Shown here in pieces: positions 60,701 through 64,000 of a stretch of DNA of 64,000 bases. A program made the position numbers and the translations under genes. This DNA comes from Spinacia oleracea (taxonomy: Eukaryota; Streptophyta; Magnoliopsida; Caryophyllales; Amaranthaceae): positions 138,202,361 through 138,266,360 of the forward strand of contig NC_079492.1 of the NCBI RefSeq assembly GCF_020520425.1. Reading direction: 5' to 3'. The notes below the pieces were generated by a model. That model was not told the DNA's origin. It saw nothing but the letters and a program-made list of their open reading frames with translations, and made no database searches. Every line of letters starts with the position of its first letter. Position 1 is the stretch's first letter.

Positions 60701-61115
60701 CACCACTAAACTCAAAAATTAGAATCGTTAGTAAAAATTAAACACATAAAAATAAATAAATTAATACGATTAAAGAAAAATTAATCTAAAAATGAAATAA
60801 AAATATGAATTCAAGCGAACTCAAAGGAAAACAAATCGTTAGTAAAATTAAACGCAAAATAAATAAATAAATAAATACGATTAACGAAAACTAATCTAAA
60901 AAAAATTATGAATTCAAGTGAACTCAAAGGAAAATATTTTTGTGCTTTTGTTGTTTCCTTTTTTTAATTTTTTTCAATAAATTAAGCAATTAGAAATGTA
61001 ATACTAAATTAAAATGGAAATAAATGAAGAAAATTGAAATGAAGGAAAGTTAGGAATCGGGTTGCCTCCCGATAAGCGCTCGTTTTAAGTCATTAGCTTG
61101 ACTTCACTCAAATTG
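57729..61115. other. Non-coding interior of the young LTR element
   Basis: This lies between the left LTR and the gag-like part. No protein domain is recognised on either strand. It contains a T-homopolymer-rich stretch, a G-rich block with GGTGGTGG/GGCGG runs, and near 61060 the string GGGTTGCCTCCCGATAAGCG, which recurs in plant LTR elements. Confidence 0.6.
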
Positions 61116-62204
61116 TTAATCAGAAGAATCCAACGCCTTGAGTAATTTATCAAATGCCCCTGCAAACATGTCATTGAGCACTACGTATGGCTTGAGTAAA
61201 ACCACATTCATCCTCGCAAATAGGGTCGTATTAGATAAATAAGCAGAAACAATAAAACCAAAAGAAAAAGAATCAGAAGTAGAAGAAAAATCAAAAAGAG
61301 AATATTTACAACTTCCTTCTAATTGCTCCTCGGGCAATGTAAACGTTTTAGAATGAGCATCAAGGTCGACGAGGTCAATTGTATCATGGAATGGAGGCCT
61401 ATTGATAAAGTACGAAAGACTTAACATGGGCGATGAAGGAACAAGATCAAGCCTACGCGAGAGCGGGACATAGGCGGGAGGAGATATAGGCTCAACATTA
61501 ATGCTTTTACCTACAATTTCACCCTCGTGAATAAACTTGTCACTAAAATCTTCAACCAAAAGTTTCGCAACCAATGGTTTCTCAATCATCGATTCTACAA
61601 ACATTAGTGATTCTTTATCCTGCAAAGTCTCCGTTATATCCAACTTTTCCTCATCAGTATGGAGAGTCAAATGATAACCTTCCTCTAATGAACTAACATT
61701 CTCAACAAATCCACCATCATTATCATCATCATTATAAAGGATTTTCATGTCACAATAAGATGGTTTGAGTTGGAAATTTTGCATATCAAATCGAAGGAAA
61801 GGGTTGACAGTACTAACATATGACTCGTTATAGGGACAAAGAGAAGTATCATGGTCATGACAAGGACAACAAGAACAATAATACGGGGGAGGGGTGTGAG
61901 TTTGAGGAATAGGAAAAGAGAAATTTTGCAGAGTAGGTTCAACATGCATTGTCATCTCCCACTCATATGTATCTCTACCTAATTGCTCGATCAAATCCCA
62001 ACACTCTTCTGGAGTCTTCTCCACAAATATATAACTACTCATGGAATCCAACACCAATCTTGTATCTTCATTCAATCCCTCATAAATCACCATACATAGT
62101 TCCCATTGTTCAAAAAGATGATTTGGACCAAGAAAATCTCCGAGCCTATAATAATATCTCCAAAACACTTCATTCTCGAATTGAGGAAAACAAAAAGAAG
62201 TCAT
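61116..62204 (-). CDS. gag-like part of the young LTR element
   Basis: A 362-residue region beginning about 100 bp inside the primer-binding site, the expected place for gag. Residues about 30-75 (HLFEQWELCMVIYEGLNEDT, then TPEECWDLIEQLG) match the core of Gypsy/Athila-type gag proteins, the capsid-like structural protein. A Cys/His cluster (CSCCPCHDHDTSLC) sits where a nucleic-acid-binding knuckle could be, but it does not follow the standard CCHC spacing. The C-terminal half is acidic and unrecognised. Nothing resembling pol follows it. Confidence 0.7.
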   Translation of the reverse strand: MTSFCFPQFENEVFWRYYYRLGDFLGPNHLFEQWELCMVIYEGLNEDTRLVLDSMSSYIFVEKTPEECWDLIEQLGRDTYEWEMTMHVEPTLQNFSFPIPQTHTPPPYYCSCCPCHDHDTSLCPYNESYVSTVNPFLRFDMQNFQLKPSYCDMKILYNDDDNDGGFVENVSSLEEGYHLTLHTDEEKLDITETLQDKESLMFVESMIEKPLVAKLLVEDFSDKFIHEGEIVGKSINVEPISPPAYVPLSRRLDLVPSSPMLSLSYFINRPPFHDTIDLVDLDAHSKTFTLPEEQLEGSCKYSLFDFSSTSDSFSFGFIVSAYLSNTTLFARMNVVLLKPYVVLNDMFAGAFDKLLKALDSSD

Positions 62205-62306
62205 TTTATATATATTTTTTAAAAAGGAATTTTATACACAAACCGAAAAAATATATACAATGTAGCCTCACCAAAAATAAAAGCTAAAAAGAAAAATAGA
62301 ACCGTC

Positions 62307-62324
62307 TCCCCGGCAACGGCGCCA
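62307..62324 (-). other. Primer-binding site of the young LTR element
   Basis: The minus strand reads TGGCGCCGTTGCCGGGGA, five bases from the LTR edge. This is the primer site of Athila-like Gypsy elements. It fixes the orientation and the LTR boundary at 62330. Confidence 0.85.
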
Positions 62325-62329
62325 AAATT

Positions 62330-64000
62330 TGATAGGCTGTCGTTAGACCTGTCAAACGGGTCGGTCGGGTCGGGTTGTGAAAAATTACTTTCGGGTTCGG
62401 GTTGAATCGGGTCGGTCACTTTCGGGTTCGGGTTTACAAATGCTTGTTCAAGACCCAGAACTTTCGGGTTCGGGTTGACCCAACGGGTTAAGAGATTTTA
62501 AAACGCGCATTATATTTTCATTAAATTAGGTGAAAAATATACAAAATATTGGCACAAATTAACAAATTTTCCTACGAAAGTTTATATTTTGTCAAATTCA
62601 ACCATAAAATGGCGTATAATTCAAATTAAAATCATATTACACAGAACAATAGTAAAAATAGCGTGTTTTTTATGCTTAAATTTTCTCATAATCTCATTTA
62701 TTACTATAAATACAAAGATTTTCAATCGGTCGGGTCCAAAACGGGTTCGGTCGGGTTTTGACCCATTCCTTTTCGGGTTGCTCGGGTTCGGATAAAATCG
62801 GGTTACGGGTCACAATATCTTGTTCAGGACCCAGTATTTTCGGGTCGGGTTCGGGTCGGTTTTCGGGTCGGGTCGATTTTTGACAGCTCTAGCTGTCGTA
62901 CACCCGTCAAAAATAAAATCCTAACGAAACCTCCTAACAATGTAGTAGGGTAAGCAGGGTCGAATCCACAGAGAGATGGCTATTTAAATCTAGCTTCCAA
63001 GGTATGGCGAAACTAACAATGTCACGAAATTTAGGATTCAATGTTTAAACTAAAATAAATAGAAAAATAAACTAAAAGATCTAGGGCAACGGTTCACCAT
63101 GTTCATAGTTCAGAATCAATCAAAACATCATCAACAACTCAAATATTCAAATTATCTAGAGCACAAGTTAATCCTACGGTCGGGTCTTAACACTCTCAAT
63201 TCAACATATGCAGTACGATCGCTAACATAATCAGAATTGCTAGTTGTAGGTAAGCCTCTAAAATTCGATCTTTCGATTCTAAATCCTATTAGCATGATTT
63301 AATCAAACAATTGATCAGATTGCAAAGATTAACAATATAAACCTAATCAACTAGAAATATCAATGAATAATCAAACCATCAACAATAATAATAAGGATTC
63401 ATAAACATGGATTCCCAAACCCTAGAAAAGAAACTACTCAATCATGAAACGAACAATGAAAATCAAATCTAAGAATGAAAACATAATTAAAAGCAATAAA
63501 TAAAATAAAAACGAAAATCAATAATACCTCAAAGAATTACATTAATGGAGTTTGTAGAAAAACTATGGTTCATGAAAAAGAAAAGAGAGAAAAAAAACGT
63601 GAGAGAGGAGTTCCAAGAGAATTAAAACCTAAAGGAAATAAAAGCATAAGGGATAAAGCATTCCCTTGAAGTATTTATATGCTTCTCAAATTCTAAACAA
63701 AATAGGAAAAAATAACAATTACATAAGCTAAGATTTAATTGGACGATCACGAAGACCAAAACACGCGCGGAAATCACTTGGGCGCAGAAACCAGCGGGCC
63801 CGCTGGTTGGTCGCTGGTTTTCGCGCCCAAGGAGGAGAGTTGAGCCTGCGTTTTGGGCCGTAGGCGAATCGGATAGTCGAGCCATCTTGTTTATGTCATA
63901 ACTCTTGTTCTACAATGCCTATAAGGACGTGTGACCTGTCGTTGGAAAGTTCTTGAAGTCTACTTTCTAGCCCAATCAAATTCGTCTCATTTCGACATGT
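62330..64000 (-). repeat. LTR (5' LTR) of the young element, incomplete at window edge, with MITE inside
   Basis: It repeats 56273-57395 almost exactly once the 548 bp insertion at 62344-62891 and one 8 bp duplication are set aside. About 330 bp of the LTR lie outside the window. Confidence 0.88.
62344..62891. mobile_element. Recently inserted hAT-like MITE inside an LTR
   Basis: A perfect 8 bp GCTGTCGT flanks it (62336-62343 and 62892-62899), and the other LTR shows the empty site with a single GCTGTCGT at 56279-56286. The left end TAGACCTGTCAAACGGGTCG pairs with CGATTTTTGACAGCTCTA. The ends are rich in CGGGTCGGGTT and its inverse; the centre is AT-rich. It has no coding capacity. Confidence 0.9.

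Larger units (their letters stand above)
56273..64000 (-). mobile_element. Young non-autonomous LTR retrotransposon (gag-like part only), Gypsy/Athila-type primer site
   Basis: Long direct repeats flank a 4.6 kb interior. Orientation is minus: next to the right repeat is a primer-binding site (62307-62324; minus strand TGGCGCCGTTGCCGGGGA) as in Athila and related Gypsy elements, and next to the left repeat is a purine tract (minus strand GCTTGGGGGAATT). The visible part is one gag-like region (about 61.1-62.2 kb). I see no protease, integrase or reverse transcriptase, so the element must rely on partners. The interior also holds a poly-T-rich stretch (58340-58412) and a GC-rich block (59930-60620). 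Its right end lies past the window. The two LTRs differ at about 2 positions in 1.12 kb compared, implying insertion within roughly the last 0.15 million years. For its class it looks whole, apart from a MITE in one LTR. Confidence 0.85.

Overview
This is a stretch of AT-rich nuclear plant DNA, almost certainly from a eudicot. Genes have GT-AG introns, plant-specific families and wide spacing, and transposons are dense. Stowaway-like MITEs ending in CTCCCTCC are abundant. I suspect Amaranthaceae or another Caryophyllales (spinach, quinoa or beet type), but only as a low-confidence inference. Four host genes are supported. They are a PIP1-type aquaporin (6503-8639, +, 4 exons, 306 aa), a TIC32/retinol-dehydrogenase-like short-chain dehydrogenase (11162-14073, +, 7 exons, with one single-base frame break), a YODA-type MAPKKK (14712-20361, -, 11 coding exons, 863 aa, probably with a 5'-UTR intron) and an intronless CYP86A fatty-acid omega-hydroxylase (26562-28154, -, 530 aa). 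All splice junctions of the aquaporin and the kinase keep frame by hand reading. These genes act in separate processes (water transport, redox metabolism, stomatal/embryo MAPK signalling, cutin/suberin monomer synthesis) and do not form a cluster.

Layout. 0-5.6 kb: MITE fragment and a Copia LTR element on the minus strand with 98.6 %-identical LTRs. 6.4-8.7 kb: aquaporin. 8.7-11.1 kb: intergenic with MITEs. 11.1-14.1 kb: dehydrogenase. 14.7-21.8 kb: kinase, convergent with the dehydrogenase. 21.8-26.5 kb: MITEs, Helitron-type 3' hairpins, a tRNA-derived SINE with target duplication and a 3 x 40 bp tandem repeat. 26.5-28.3 kb: CYP86A. 29-43 kb: a graveyard of small DNA transposons, many with readable target duplications. 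It includes a hAT-like element whose centre is about 1.3 kb of a heptanucleotide repeat arranged as an inverted repeat, and five MITEs packed between 39.76 and 41.63 kb.

41.7-50.0 kb: a probable minus-strand Helitron interrupted by a full-length L1-type LINE (43243-49652) with a perfect 19 bp target duplication. 50-54.8 kb: gene-free DNA with a strand bias towards T and G. 54.8-56.3 kb: Helitron-type ends. 56.3 kb to the window end: a very young LTR element on the minus strand with a gag-like part only and an Athila-type primer-binding site. Its two LTRs differ at about 2 of 1.1 kb, and one LTR carries a later 548 bp hAT-like MITE with a perfect 8 bp target duplication.

The most unusual items are the heptamer palindrome inside the hAT-like element, the dated MITE insertion in the young LTR, the nested Helitron-LINE structure, a strong GC-rich hairpin in the young LTRs, and single-base indels in both the LINE and the dehydrogenase that may be real decay or consensus error.
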